From NCBI GenBank assembly GCA_945830055.1, contig CALZXH010000003.1, positions 1 to 64,000 of the forward strand: a stretch of DNA of 64,000 nucleotides, written 5' to 3'. This DNA is from an uncultured Prevotella sp. GTDB lineage: Bacteria > Bacteroidota > Bacteroidia > Bacteroidales > Bacteroidaceae. A program made the translations under genes and the position numbers. Shown here in pieces: positions 24,402-33,977 of this stretch. The notes beneath the pieces are model-generated. The model saw nothing but the letters and a program-made list of their open reading frames with translations, was not told where the DNA came from and did not search any database. Numbering within the stretch: position 1 is the first letter of the stretch; the number at the start of each line of letters is the position of its first letter.

Positions 24402-24453
24402 CTATATCCGTTAAATATTCTACCCTGCAAGCCAAAGATATAGTGTAACTTTG
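24402..24453 (+). promoter_or_regulatory. Promoter and candidate HTCS operator of the transport operon
   Basis: The -7 box TAACTTTG is at 24446-24453. ATTCTACCC ends at 24425, 21 nt before it, and TTCCACC ends at 24402, 23 nt further up. The same arrangement stands before the GH28 gene and the second PL1 gene. As no TTG -33 element is present, activation by a protein bound at the C-run is likely. It would drive the seven-gene Fas/SusC/SusD operon. Confidence 0.65.
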
Positions 24454-24790
24454 CGCCGTATTTTGGGGGAAAGCGCCGTTGTTTTGGAAACATTCCCTCA
24501 TCCACAACAAAAGGAAGAGCTTACTTCTGTACGGAAATATGAGATGGCATTTGTATATATTTTCACACACCACCTATTAAAAAAAGATAAAATGGAAGAT
24601 AAGATGCAAAATTATAAAAAGAAAAACATAACTTTGCATAGATTAAGGTTACAAACCGCAACCCTTTCCGGCAGGAAATATGGCGTGGTTTGAGAAAAAC
24701 CTGTAAGACTACAGACCTATACATAATGCAGAGACCGTGACATTAGGCACACAAGTGCTTGAAAAAGAAATACTAAACTAAAACAAAAAT
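24454..24790 (+). other. Long 5' leader of the transport operon
   Basis: About 330 nt separate the operator-linked -7 box from the ATG at 24791. The stretch has no credible reading frame. It contains a second consensus -7 box, TAACTTTG at 24629-24636, which could give a shorter leader, and a hairpin near 24653-24692 (AAACC paired with GGTTT, enclosing TTTCC/GGAAA). Long leaders before susC-type operons can host small-RNA or protein control, but nothing specific is identified. Confidence 0.5.
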
Positions 24791-27151
24791 ATGAAAAGAA
24801 CAACATTCGTAAGAAAAACAATTGGCATCCTTTTGTTTTCTTCTCTGCTGTCTTCTTGCTCCGATTTGGACGATTACTACGATTCGCCGAGTTGGATGGG
24901 CGGTTCCGTATATCAGGAACTGCAGGATGAAGGCAACTACAACATCTTTCTGAAAGGTGTTCAGTTATTAGGCTGGGAACCCGTGATGAACGGAAAGTCT
25001 ATCGTCACCGTGATGGCTCCCGACGACAATGCCATGACCACCTATCTGCAAGAGCACTACAACACCACCGACATCACTCAGGTGGAACTTGGGGAACTGA
25101 AGAAGCTGATTGGCTATCACATCCTTTACTACGCCTTCGACAAGAACAAACTCATCAACTTCCGCCCATTGGAAGGCGACGGAGCCACCGACGAAGAGAA
25201 GGACATCAACGCCGGACTGTTCTACAAGTTCCGCACCCGTAGTCAGGAACCCATCTCCACTGCCTATGACAAGACAAGACAGAAGGACGTGAAGGTGTAT
25301 CACAACGAGCAGATGCTGCCTGTGTTCTCCTACAGAATGTTCCAGACCAAGGGCGTTGACGCAAAAGAGAACTACGAATATTTCTTCCCACAGACGGGAT
25401 GGAAGGGCGACGGAGGCTTCAACGTGGCCAACGCAGCCGTTACGGAGTATGCCAAGATTGGGCGCAACGGATATATCTACAAGATAGACCGCGTGCTGAA
25501 ACCCATGAAAACCATCTATCAGGAGCTGAAGGCCAAGGGCAACTTCACCCGCATTCTCAGCCTGTATGACAACAGCGAGTATTACGAGGCCGACGAGGAA
25601 ATGACTCGCGAAACGGGCAGTGCCGACACCCTGTATCACCACTACCACAAGTTGCCGCTGGTGAACATCGACAGCGAATGGGGCAATGTGATGAGCTACA
25701 GCAGCGTGTATGCCTTGGCCAGCACCGCCTACTCCATCTTTGCCCCCACCGACGAGGCTTTCCAGAACTTCTTCAACGAATATTGGGGACAGGGAGGCTA
25801 CTCCAGCATCGAAGACATTGACTCTGTGACCATGCAGGAGCTGATGCGCAACTGCGTGTATCCCACCAGCATTGCCTTCCCGGGAGAAATCAAGAACGGC
25901 AAAATCAAGAACATCGACGATGAGGTGATCAGCTTCAATCCCGACGACGTGCCCGTGGAAAACCGCATGATTTGCTCCAACGGCGTGGTCTATGGATGCA
26001 CAGAACTCACGCCTCCGGCCAAGTTCCGCGCAGTGACCGGTCCGGCCTTCCAATACAAGGACTACACCAACTTCAACGAGATGCTCAGCGGATCGAACAT
26101 GGCCTCCACGCTGATACAGGACGCCGTGAAGTATGTGATGCTCTACCCCACCAACGAGCAGATGTATAACGCACAGGGCATCGAGCGCAAAGACGGCGTG
26201 CTGATTTCAAATGCAGCCCCCAAGGGCATGTCGAAGACCACGATGACCAACTATATCCTGGCCCACGTGTCGAGCCCCATCGACGACGTGACCACCCTGC
26301 CCACGAGCGGAGTGAAGGTATTGCCCACCCTCTCTGACAGGAACAAGATATATATATATGTGAAAGACGGCAAGCTGACCAACAGCATCCAGCACAACAA
26401 GAGACTGAAGTATGCCGCCAACACAGCCACCGACGACCAGATATGGGCACCCTTTGCACCCCTGCAATATTTGGGCGATGAAAACGGATGGTCGAACGGT
26501 AATGCCTACTCCTACGACAACCTGCTGCTGCCCGGAGACTATAGCACCGAACTGGAAACCAAGTTGGTGAGCCTGATGATTTCCAACAGAAACGATGCCA
26601 CCACCGAGTTCTACGGATGGATCAACCTGCTGGGCAAGGCAGAACTGACCAACAACAGCGCAGGCAAGATAACCTTTATGCTGGAAAACTGCCTGATGCT
26701 GATTCCCACCACGCAGGCATTGGAAAAGGCTATCGTGGAAAACCGCATCCCGGGCGTGCAGGCTGAAGCAACAGCCACCGTGGGCAGCGACACCTTCTTC
26801 GACAACATCACCATCACAGACAGCGAAGCACTCACCAACTACGTGAAGAACTACTTCGTGCCTCTGACCACTGCCAGCATCAACGAATATCCCTATGTGG
26901 GCTGGGGTGAGGACACCAAGGCCACCAGCGACAAGGGTTTGATCACCTATCGCCAGACAGTGGATTTTGCCACCGGCGACGTTACCGCATCCAATATCAA
27001 CATCTATGACAAGGACGGCGCACTCAGTGTGACACTGACCGACTATATTACAGGCGAAGAAGGAGCCCCCGTGAAGGTCTATGGCGGTTACGACTATCTG
27101 CCCTTTATCTTTGAAGATGGTCCGGCACAACTGTTAGAAGATGTGTTTTAA
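24791..27151 (+). CDS. Fasciclin-domain surface lipoprotein (first)
   Basis: 786 residues; lipobox LLSSC (Cys23) followed by SDLDDYYD, an acidic lipoprotein-export signature for surface display. The body is three or four fasciclin (FAS1)-type repeats, visible from blocks such as 'IVTVMAPDDNAMTTYL', 'YSIFAPTDEAFQNFF' and 'YVMLYPTNEQMYN', each followed by a 'LLIGYHIL'-like strand. FAS1 lipoproteins accompany SusC/D pairs in many pectin loci, where they are thought to bind glycan or stabilise the complex, in the place of SusE/SusF. It is the first gene of the operon, 25 bp before the first susC. The binding specificity cannot be read from sequence. Confidence 0.82.
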   Translation: MKRTTFVRKTIGILLFSSLLSSCSDLDDYYDSPSWMGGSVYQELQDEGNYNIFLKGVQLLGWEPVMNGKSIVTVMAPDDNAMTTYLQEHYNTTDITQVELGELKKLIGYHILYYAFDKNKLINFRPLEGDGATDEEKDINAGLFYKFRTRSQEPISTAYDKTRQKDVKVYHNEQMLPVFSYRMFQTKGVDAKENYEYFFPQTGWKGDGGFNVANAAVTEYAKIGRNGYIYKIDRVLKPMKTIYQELKAKGNFTRILSLYDNSEYYEADEEMTRETGSADTLYHHYHKLPLVNIDSEWGNVMSYSSVYALASTAYSIFAPTDEAFQNFFNEYWGQGGYSSIEDIDSVTMQELMRNCVYPTSIAFPGEIKNGKIKNIDDEVISFNPDDVPVENRMICSNGVVYGCTELTPPAKFRAVTGPAFQYKDYTNFNEMLSGSNMASTLIQDAVKYVMLYPTNEQMYNAQGIERKDGVLISNAAPKGMSKTTMTNYILAHVSSPIDDVTTLPTSGVKVLPTLSDRNKIYIYVKDGKLTNSIQHNKRLKYAANTATDDQIWAPFAPLQYLGDENGWSNGNAYSYDNLLLPGDYSTELETKLVSLMISNRNDATTEFYGWINLLGKAELTNNSAGKITFMLENCLMLIPTTQALEKAIVENRIPGVQAEATATVGSDTFFDNITITDSEALTNYVKNYFVPLTTASINEYPYVGWGEDTKATSDKGLITYRQTVDFATGDVTASNINIYDKDGALSVTLTDYITGEEGAPVKVYGGYDYLPFIFEDGPAQLLEDVF

Positions 27152-27176
27152 GTAAAAACCTAAGATATATACTGAA

Positions 27177-30100
27177 ATGGAGAAGATTAAAAATATAATG
27201 ATTGCACTGCTGCTGTGCCTCACCACACAAGTCATGGCGCAGAAGACAGTGAGCGGAACGGTGACCGAAGACTTCGGAGGGCAGGCAGAGCCTTGTATCG
27301 GAGTGAACGTAACGTTCCAGAATGCACAGAAACGTATCATCGCCGGTGTGGTGACCGACTTCAACGGTAACTACTCTCTCAAGGTGCCTACCAACGAGAA
27401 GGGCCAGCTCACCTTGGTGTTCTCGTACATCGGAATGAAGACCAAGTCGTTCAAATATACCGGCCAAACCACGCTGAACGTGAAGATGGAGAGCGGCGCC
27501 ACCCAGATTAAGGAGGTGACTGTGAAAGGAAAGAGAGGCAGCCGCAACGAAATGGGTGTGACCGACCGTCAGATGTCGTTCGCCACCCAAAAGATCAACA
27601 TGGACGACATTACCGCTGTGCAGCCTGTCACCTCTATCGAGGAGGCGCTGCAGGGACAACTTGGTGGTGTGGATATCGTGGCTGCCGGTGACCCGGGTGC
27701 CAAGAGCAACATCCGCATCCGTGGTACAGCCACACTGAACAGCAATGCCGACCCGCTCATCGTGATCAACGGTGTGCCCTACTCTACCGACATCGACGAC
27801 TCGTTCGACTTCAATACCGCCAACCAGGAAGACTTTGCACAGATGCTGTCGCTCAACCCCAACGACATCGAGAGCATCGAAGTGCTCAAGGATGCGGCCT
27901 CTACCGCCGTTTATGGTACGGCAGGAGCCAACGGTGTGCTGCTCATCACCACCAAGAAGGGTGCCATGGGCAAGACACGTTTCTCGTTCTCCACGAAGAA
28001 CTCCTACAAGATTGAGCCCAAGTCGATGCCCATGCTGAGCGGTAACGACTACGTGGCCTACATGCAGGATGCCATCTGGAACTCAGCCAACGCACAGGGA
28101 TTGAACAAGTCGGGCGGACTGCTGCAATACCTGTTCAACCAACCTGAAATCGGCTATTCACCCGACTGGCGCTATTTCGACGAATACAACCAGGATGTGG
28201 ATTGGCTCTCATACCTCACAAAGAACGCCTTCACCACCGACAACAGTTTCTCCATGTCGGGCGGTGGAGAGAAAGCCACCTACAGATACTCGCTCTCTTA
28301 CCTGAATGAGGGGGGTACCACAGTGGGCACAGGACTGACCCGATTGAACACCAGCCTGAACGTGGGCTACCGTTTCTCCGAGAAATTCGTGGTGGAAGCA
28401 GAATACACCTATTCAGACTCCAAGAAAAAGGCCCCCTGGACAGACAAACTGCGTGCCGAGGCCATGCGCAAGATGCCCAACAAGAGCCCCTACTACATCG
28501 ATGATGCCACAGGCGGCATGACCGACATATACTTCACACGTCAGGAGGATGACTTCCAAGGTGCATTCAACGGAAAGGATGCCAACTTCCATCCCCTCAT
28601 CATGGCAGAGGACAGCTACAACAATCTGCGCACACGCGAGCAGAAGATGACCGTGAGAGCACGCATCTATCCCACCACACACCTGCAGGTGAACGGATAT
28701 GTGTCTATGAAATACAAGACCCAGCGCACAGAGTCGTTCCTGCCACAGGGAGCCACGGGAATCAGCGCAGGAAGTACCAACACCTATTCCATCGGCGGTG
28801 TGATCTATCCTGCCAATATCTTTGCCAACCGCGCAGAGAACAACTATTCCAACAACTTCTCGCTGCAAAGCGAAATCAAGGCCATGTACAACAATGAATG
28901 GAACGACAAGATGCACCAGCTCACCGCCACCGCACTGTGGCGCACCTCGCAGAGCCGCAGTTCAAGTTCTGCAGCCGTGAGATACAACGTGGGTTCGTCC
29001 TCATTGGCCGACCCAGCATCGGGCACAGGTGCCTTGCTGTCGCAGGGTTCAGGCATCTCTGAAGTACGCAAGTTGTCGGGAATCGGAAGTATCGTATATA
29101 CCTTCATGGACAGATATACCATCAACGGAACGCTGAACTATGAAGGAAACTCCAGCATCGGCAGAGACAACCGCTGGGGCCTGTTCCCCGCAGTGGGTGT
29201 GTCATGGCAGTTTGCCGATGAGCCCTTCATGGCATGGTCGAAGAAAGTGCTGTCGGAACTGAAGTTCCGTGTGAGCTACGGTGAGAGCGGAAACACCCCG
29301 AGTGGCACCTCTCCCTACGTGGGAACCTATGTGTCGCAGGGCTCCTATATGGATGGCAACGCCGTAACGGCACAGTCCATGCAGCTGAACAAGCTGAAAT
29401 GGGAGCGTTCGGCAGAATGGAACATCGGTCTTGACTTCAATCTCTGGGACGGAGTGCTCACCGGTTCGTTCGACTATTACGACAAGAAGACCACCGACCT
29501 GTTGCAGAAGAAGTTTTACATCCCCTCATACACAGGTTTTGCCAACAACTACTTGGCCTATTACAACGCAGGTGCTCTGCGCAACAAGGGTGTGGAATTC
29601 AGGGCCGACTGGCTCGCCTTGAAGACCAAGGACTGGCAGTTGAAAGTGAACTTCAACATCAGCCGCAACGAGAACGAGATTATCGAGATGCCTGGTTACA
29701 GCGAGGAGAACTACTCTGCCAAAAACGGTGAGTATGCCACCCGCATCGTGTCGGGAACATCCGTGGGTTCTTTCTTTGGCTACCGCTACCTCGGCGTGTA
29801 TCAGAACACAGAAGACACCTACGCCAAGGATGCTGACGGCAACATCATGTACGACCTCCAGAGCAAGCCCATCGTCATGTCCAATCTTGACAAGCAGTGC
29901 TTCCCCGGCGATGCCAAATACGAGGATATCAACAAAGACGGCAAGATTGACAAGAACGACATCGTGTATCTCGGCAACTGCAACCCCATGCTCAGTGGTG
30001 GTGGCGGCTTCAACCTGAGATGGAAGGACTGGAGCGTGACAGTGTTCATGCACTACCGCCTGGGACAGAAGATTGTGAACCAGGCACGTATGAATGCAGA

Positions 30101-30479
30101 GGCCATGTACAACAGAGACAACCAATCTACCGCAGTGCTGCGCCGCTGGCGTAACGAGGGTGACGACACCGACATTCCACGTGCCCTCTACAACTATGGC
30201 TACAACTATTTGGGAAGTGACCGCTTTGTGGAGGACTGCTCGTTCCTCCGTCTCAAGACTCTGTCTTTGAGCTACAACCTGCCCAAGGAGTTCTGCAAGC
30301 ACATCGGTCTGACCTCGGCCAACGTGTTCATCACGGGCTATGACCTGTTCACCATCACCAACTACAAGGGACAAGACCCCGAGGTAAACCTGCCTTCCAA
30401 GGTGACCGACTTGGCTGTAGATAACTCACAGACACCACGTAGCCGCCGTTTCTCAATGGGAGTAACCGTGAACTTCTAA
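27177..30479 (+). CDS. SusC-like TonB-dependent glycan importer (first pair)
   Basis: 1100 residues with a signal peptide to about residue 20 (VMAQ). A carboxypeptidase-regulatory-like domain (about 22-110), a plug with 'ALQGQLGGVDIVAAGDPG', 'IRIRGTATLNSNADPLIVIN' and 'IESIEVLKDAASTAVYG', then a long barrel ending 'RSRRFSMGVTVNF'. These blocks are diagnostic of the SusC/RagA family. No N-terminal STN signalling domain is present, so it does not itself control an anti-sigma factor. It pairs with the SusD-like lipoprotein 39-48 bp downstream and should import oligogalacturonides across the outer membrane. Confidence 0.95.
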   Translation: MEKIKNIMIALLLCLTTQVMAQKTVSGTVTEDFGGQAEPCIGVNVTFQNAQKRIIAGVVTDFNGNYSLKVPTNEKGQLTLVFSYIGMKTKSFKYTGQTTLNVKMESGATQIKEVTVKGKRGSRNEMGVTDRQMSFATQKINMDDITAVQPVTSIEEALQGQLGGVDIVAAGDPGAKSNIRIRGTATLNSNADPLIVINGVPYSTDIDDSFDFNTANQEDFAQMLSLNPNDIESIEVLKDAASTAVYGTAGANGVLLITTKKGAMGKTRFSFSTKNSYKIEPKSMPMLSGNDYVAYMQDAIWNSANAQGLNKSGGLLQYLFNQPEIGYSPDWRYFDEYNQDVDWLSYLTKNAFTTDNSFSMSGGGEKATYRYSLSYLNEGGTTVGTGLTRLNTSLNVGYRFSEKFVVEAEYTYSDSKKKAPWTDKLRAEAMRKMPNKSPYYIDDATGGMTDIYFTRQEDDFQGAFNGKDANFHPLIMAEDSYNNLRTREQKMTVRARIYPTTHLQVNGYVSMKYKTQRTESFLPQGATGISAGSTNTYSIGGVIYPANIFANRAENNYSNNFSLQSEIKAMYNNEWNDKMHQLTATALWRTSQSRSSSSAAVRYNVGSSSLADPASGTGALLSQGSGISEVRKLSGIGSIVYTFMDRYTINGTLNYEGNSSIGRDNRWGLFPAVGVSWQFADEPFMAWSKKVLSELKFRVSYGESGNTPSGTSPYVGTYVSQGSYMDGNAVTAQSMQLNKLKWERSAEWNIGLDFNLWDGVLTGSFDYYDKKTTDLLQKKFYIPSYTGFANNYLAYYNAGALRNKGVEFRADWLALKTKDWQLKVNFNISRNENEIIEMPGYSEENYSAKNGEYATRIVSGTSVGSFFGYRYLGVYQNTEDTYAKDADGNIMYDLQSKPIVMSNLDKQCFPGDAKYEDINKDGKIDKNDIVYLGNCNPMLSGGGGFNLRWKDWSVTVFMHYRLGQKIVNQARMNAEAMYNRDNQSTAVLRRWRNEGDDTDIPRALYNYGYNYLGSDRFVEDCSFLRLKTLSLSYNLPKEFCKHIGLTSANVFITGYDLFTITNYKGQDPEVNLPSKVTDLAVDNSQTPRSRRFSMGVTVNF

Positions 30480-30527
30480 TCGTGGCAGCCACGCAAATAC
30501 GAACCTATTTAGAAAGAATTGAAACGT

Positions 30528-32108
30528 ATGAAAAATATAAAGACAATCCTTATAACAGCCGCGGCTGCACTGACCTTTGCATCGTGCAACGACTATTTGG
30601 ACATCAATCCTGAGAACTCACTGCCCACAGACAAGATGTGGAGCAACAAGAGCGATGTGGAGTCGGCACTCTTTTCAGGCTACTACAACCTGCGTGAGGC
30701 CATCACCACCCACCTGCTCCCACTCGGAGAGTTAAGGGCGGGATGTATCTACAGAAACGCCAACAGCGACTTGGAAAAGTTCCAGCTCAAATCCACTTCC
30801 GGCACTTTCACCGACTGGAAGGTGTTCTACAAGATTATTGCCGATGCCAACGGTGTTATCAAGAACGTGAGAAAGGCACAGGGCAATGATGAAACCTATC
30901 GTGAATCAGAGGTAAACTCACATCTGTGTGAAGCTTATTTCCTGAGAGCCCTCTCCTATTTCTATATTGTAAAGAACTGGAGAGATGCTCCGTTGCTCAC
31001 CGAACCTTTTGAGACCGACGAGGCAAACTACTATGTGGAGAAGAGCAGCGAGGCTGCCATCATGGCACAAATCAAGCAAGACCTGAACACAGCCATCTCG
31101 CTTGGTGCCGCCAAGACCAGTTTCGACACCACATGGGAGACCAAGGGACGCGCCACCGTGTGGGCTCTCTATGCGCTGATGTCGGACGTGTGTCTGTGGA
31201 ACCACGACTACGACGAGGCCATCAAGTATGCCGACATGCTGCTGCAAAGCAAGTCTGACGAGGCACCGTCATTCATCGAGACAGCCAACCACGGAAGTTG
31301 GTTTGCCATATTCAATCCAGGCAACAGCAAGGAATCCATCTTCGAGTTGCAGTATTCTGCACTGAAGAACAATGGTACAGCGCTGCAGACCAACACCCTG
31401 CCCTACCTGTTCCCTGCCGAAAGACCCACCTCTGTTATCTACAACTATTACATGCTCAGCTCAGCATTGCTGCGCCAGATAGACTCTGATGCCAACAACA
31501 TCGGCCTGCGCTACAATGAGGATCCCGACATGTTCGTGCGCACACGCTGGGGCACCACCAATGCACTGCCCAACAGCGGCACACCGGCCTTTATCTGGAA
31601 ATACATTGGAGGAAGCACCACCTCTGAGCCGAGAACATCCAGCAACTACGATCCCAACTTCATCATCTACCGTGTGAGCGAGGTGATGCTCATCAAGGCG
31701 GAAGCCCTGCTGATGCGTGAGATGGGAAACAATGCCGGCGACAACGAACAGGTGTTGGAAATCCTCAACAAGATAAGGAAGCGCACCAACCTGCAGGAAC
31801 TAAATCTCACCTCCTCTTCCACCCTTACCGAACTGGTGGATGCACTGCTCTATGAGCGCATCATGGAGTTTGTGGCAGAGGGCAAGGCATGGTACGATCT
31901 GCTGCGCATGGGACGTTATACCGACCCAGAGGGGAACATCGACTTTGTTCAAGACGTGTTCATTACCAACGTGCAGAAGTACAACGCCATCGCCGGTGGA
32001 AGCAAGATCAAGTCAACCCTGCTTGACAAGAACGCATGGTATCTGCCCATCAACGAGACAGAAATCACGCGCAATCCGCTGTTAGTCCAGAATCCATATT
32101 ACGAATAA
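30528..32108 (+). CDS. SusD-like glycan-binding lipoprotein (first pair)
   Basis: 526 residues, SusD/RagB family. Lipobox FASC (Cys20) then NDYLD, the classical SusD N-terminus. TPR-like helices follow ('EAYFLRALSYFYIVKNW', 'GRATVWALYALMSDVCLWNHD'), and the C-terminal block 'LLYERIMEFVAEGKAWYDLLRMGRY' and 'LPINETEITRNPLLVQNPYY' is characteristic. The frame is open three codons earlier at a TTG (30519), but the ATG at 30528 gives the normal signal peptide. It forms the lid over the preceding SusC. Confidence 0.95.
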   Translation: MKNIKTILITAAAALTFASCNDYLDINPENSLPTDKMWSNKSDVESALFSGYYNLREAITTHLLPLGELRAGCIYRNANSDLEKFQLKSTSGTFTDWKVFYKIIADANGVIKNVRKAQGNDETYRESEVNSHLCEAYFLRALSYFYIVKNWRDAPLLTEPFETDEANYYVEKSSEAAIMAQIKQDLNTAISLGAAKTSFDTTWETKGRATVWALYALMSDVCLWNHDYDEAIKYADMLLQSKSDEAPSFIETANHGSWFAIFNPGNSKESIFELQYSALKNNGTALQTNTLPYLFPAERPTSVIYNYYMLSSALLRQIDSDANNIGLRYNEDPDMFVRTRWGTTNALPNSGTPAFIWKYIGGSTTSEPRTSSNYDPNFIIYRVSEVMLIKAEALLMREMGNNAGDNEQVLEILNKIRKRTNLQELNLTSSSTLTELVDALLYERIMEFVAEGKAWYDLLRMGRYTDPEGNIDFVQDVFITNVQKYNAIAGGSKIKSTLLDKNAWYLPINETEITRNPLLVQNPYYE

Positions 32109-32124
32109 AACACACACGAAGAAT

Positions 32125-33954
32125 ATGAAAAAACTATTTATCAGCATAATTGCCGCCGTAGCACTGGTGGCATGCGACGATCCCAACGAGGGTAGTTTGT
32201 TTGTACAGCCTACCACGGTGGAATCGGAAATGACCATGACCACCTTCATGGAGAAGTCTCCCGAGACTTATTCACTATGGATAGAGTTGCTGAAGCATGC
32301 CAACTTCTACAATGCGATGAAGGACGCCAACGCCAACGCCACGGCATTCTGTCCCAACAATGAAGCCATGCAGAGATTCCTGCAGAGCAGAGGTGTATCG
32401 TCTGTGCAGGAGTTGGATGTGGAATATGCACGCCAAGTGGTGAAGTCACACATCATCGACTGGCAGACAGACTCAAGGATTATTACCGACTCTTCATTGG
32501 TAATCTATGCCCGCAACTACCAGGATCTTCCTGCCAAGAACCTCTATGAGCAGGATTTGTCGCTCAGCTTCGGTTATCAGAATACGGATGTGGATGATGA
32601 GTTCCGCACCGAAGAGTATCTGAGCACCGACAGTATCTTCATCAACAATCAGGCCAAGTTGGCACGTTTCACCGGCTCCTCATGTGCCAACGGCGACATC
32701 TATGTGATTAACGACGTGATACTTCCCAATGTGGAGAACATCGTGCAGAAGTTGGAAGTGCTTACCGGTACAGACAACACCTTCAAAATCTTTGCCGAAG
32801 CTATCAAGTCTGATGCAGAGGTTTACAAGATGGCCACTCAGATTTCTGACACTATCACCGGTGAGGGTGGTGTGCAGGTGGTGCGCAAATACACCTATAC
32901 ATGCTTTGCAGTGCCCGATCACGTGTTTGCCAAGGAAGGCATCAACTCTGTGGAAGACCTGAAGACCTGGTTGGTGAACAACAGCAACGGCGAGGAGACG
33001 GATGGAGCACAGGCCCTGAACCACTATCTGAAGTATCATTTCCTTTCCACCGAGCGCAAGATAAGCGAAGTGTTCAACTTCATCAACCCCGAAGATCCCG
33101 AAGAGAAACAAATTGTATCTACTCAGTTCGATGGTCAGGCTTTCATTGCCAACATGCTCGGTCAGAAACGAATTATCAACGAACAGTGTCAGGTGTTGCG
33201 CAGCGACATCAAGGCAAGCAACGGCATGATACACAAAATCGGTGGCTTGATGCCTGTTTATCATCCAGCACCTCTCACCGTGAGATGGGACTTCTTGAAC
33301 AGCAGCGACATCATCGCATGGGTGAACACTTACTCAGCCGGCAACAAGTTGGGCAATATCTTCACCTCGCCCATGACCAGCACCGCACAGCAGATAGACC
33401 TGAGCGACGAGCACATGGAGGGAGAGAACGGCGTGATTACCTCGTTCACCTATAAATATAATGAATCCAAGGCAAGCAGCAAGAACTACCGCCGAGTAGG
33501 ATTTATGAAGGAGAAATATAAGACCATCCCCAAGAAAGACGAGAACACACCCGAACATGGTGCCTACCTGAACAACTACTTGGTGCTCAATCTGGGCTTT
33601 GCAGGCTGGATAGACTTCGTCACTCCCACCATCATTGCCGGCAAGTACAAGGTGGTGCTGCACTACATCAAAGACCCTGCACTGAGCACACTCTACACCA
33701 GCGGTACACTCACGCAGTTCAACCTGGACGACACAGCCAACCAAAAGATGGCTTACTTGTATCGTGGAGAGAAGGGTAACACCATTGACCTGATGTATCA
33801 GTCCATCGAAGAGACCCTGTGGAACGAAGTGGTATTCGACAAGTCTGAACCCCATCACTTCAAGATTACCATTCGAGATATGAATGCCAAGAACTCCTCC
33901 ACCTACCACCTGCGCTTGGACTATGTGGAGTTCATCCCCATAAAAGAAGACTAA
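32125..33954 (+). CDS. Fasciclin-domain surface lipoprotein (second)
   Basis: 609 residues; lipobox ALVAC (Cys17) then DDPNEG. Two FAS1-like repeats ('ANATAFCPNNEAMQRFLQ', with 'VVKSHIIDW'; and 'YTYTCFAVPDHVFAKEGI') lie at about 40-200 and 210-380, followed by a C-terminal beta-sandwich of about 220 residues ('NYRRVGFMKEKYKT', 'YHLRLDYVEFIPI') that resembles the jelly-roll domain often attached to these proteins. It lies between the two SusC/D pairs, 16 bp after the first SusD. A surface glycan-binding role is inferred from position. Confidence 0.8.
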   Translation: MKKLFISIIAAVALVACDDPNEGSLFVQPTTVESEMTMTTFMEKSPETYSLWIELLKHANFYNAMKDANANATAFCPNNEAMQRFLQSRGVSSVQELDVEYARQVVKSHIIDWQTDSRIITDSSLVIYARNYQDLPAKNLYEQDLSLSFGYQNTDVDDEFRTEEYLSTDSIFINNQAKLARFTGSSCANGDIYVINDVILPNVENIVQKLEVLTGTDNTFKIFAEAIKSDAEVYKMATQISDTITGEGGVQVVRKYTYTCFAVPDHVFAKEGINSVEDLKTWLVNNSNGEETDGAQALNHYLKYHFLSTERKISEVFNFINPEDPEEKQIVSTQFDGQAFIANMLGQKRIINEQCQVLRSDIKASNGMIHKIGGLMPVYHPAPLTVRWDFLNSSDIIAWVNTYSAGNKLGNIFTSPMTSTAQQIDLSDEHMEGENGVITSFTYKYNESKASSKNYRRVGFMKEKYKTIPKKDENTPEHGAYLNNYLVLNLGFAGWIDFVTPTIIAGKYKVVLHYIKDPALSTLYTSGTLTQFNLDDTANQKMAYLYRGEKGNTIDLMYQSIEETLWNEVVFDKSEPHHFKITIRDMNAKNSSTYHLRLDYVEFIPIKED

Positions 33955-33977
33955 CAAGCAGACAACTCTAAAAAACA

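Noticed and set aside
24433-24440. Minus-strand -7 box (TATCTTTG) inside the transport promoter, suggesting an antisense RNA
   Set aside because: It has no -33 element and no hairpin or gene downstream on that strand, so the match to a short degenerate motif is weak.
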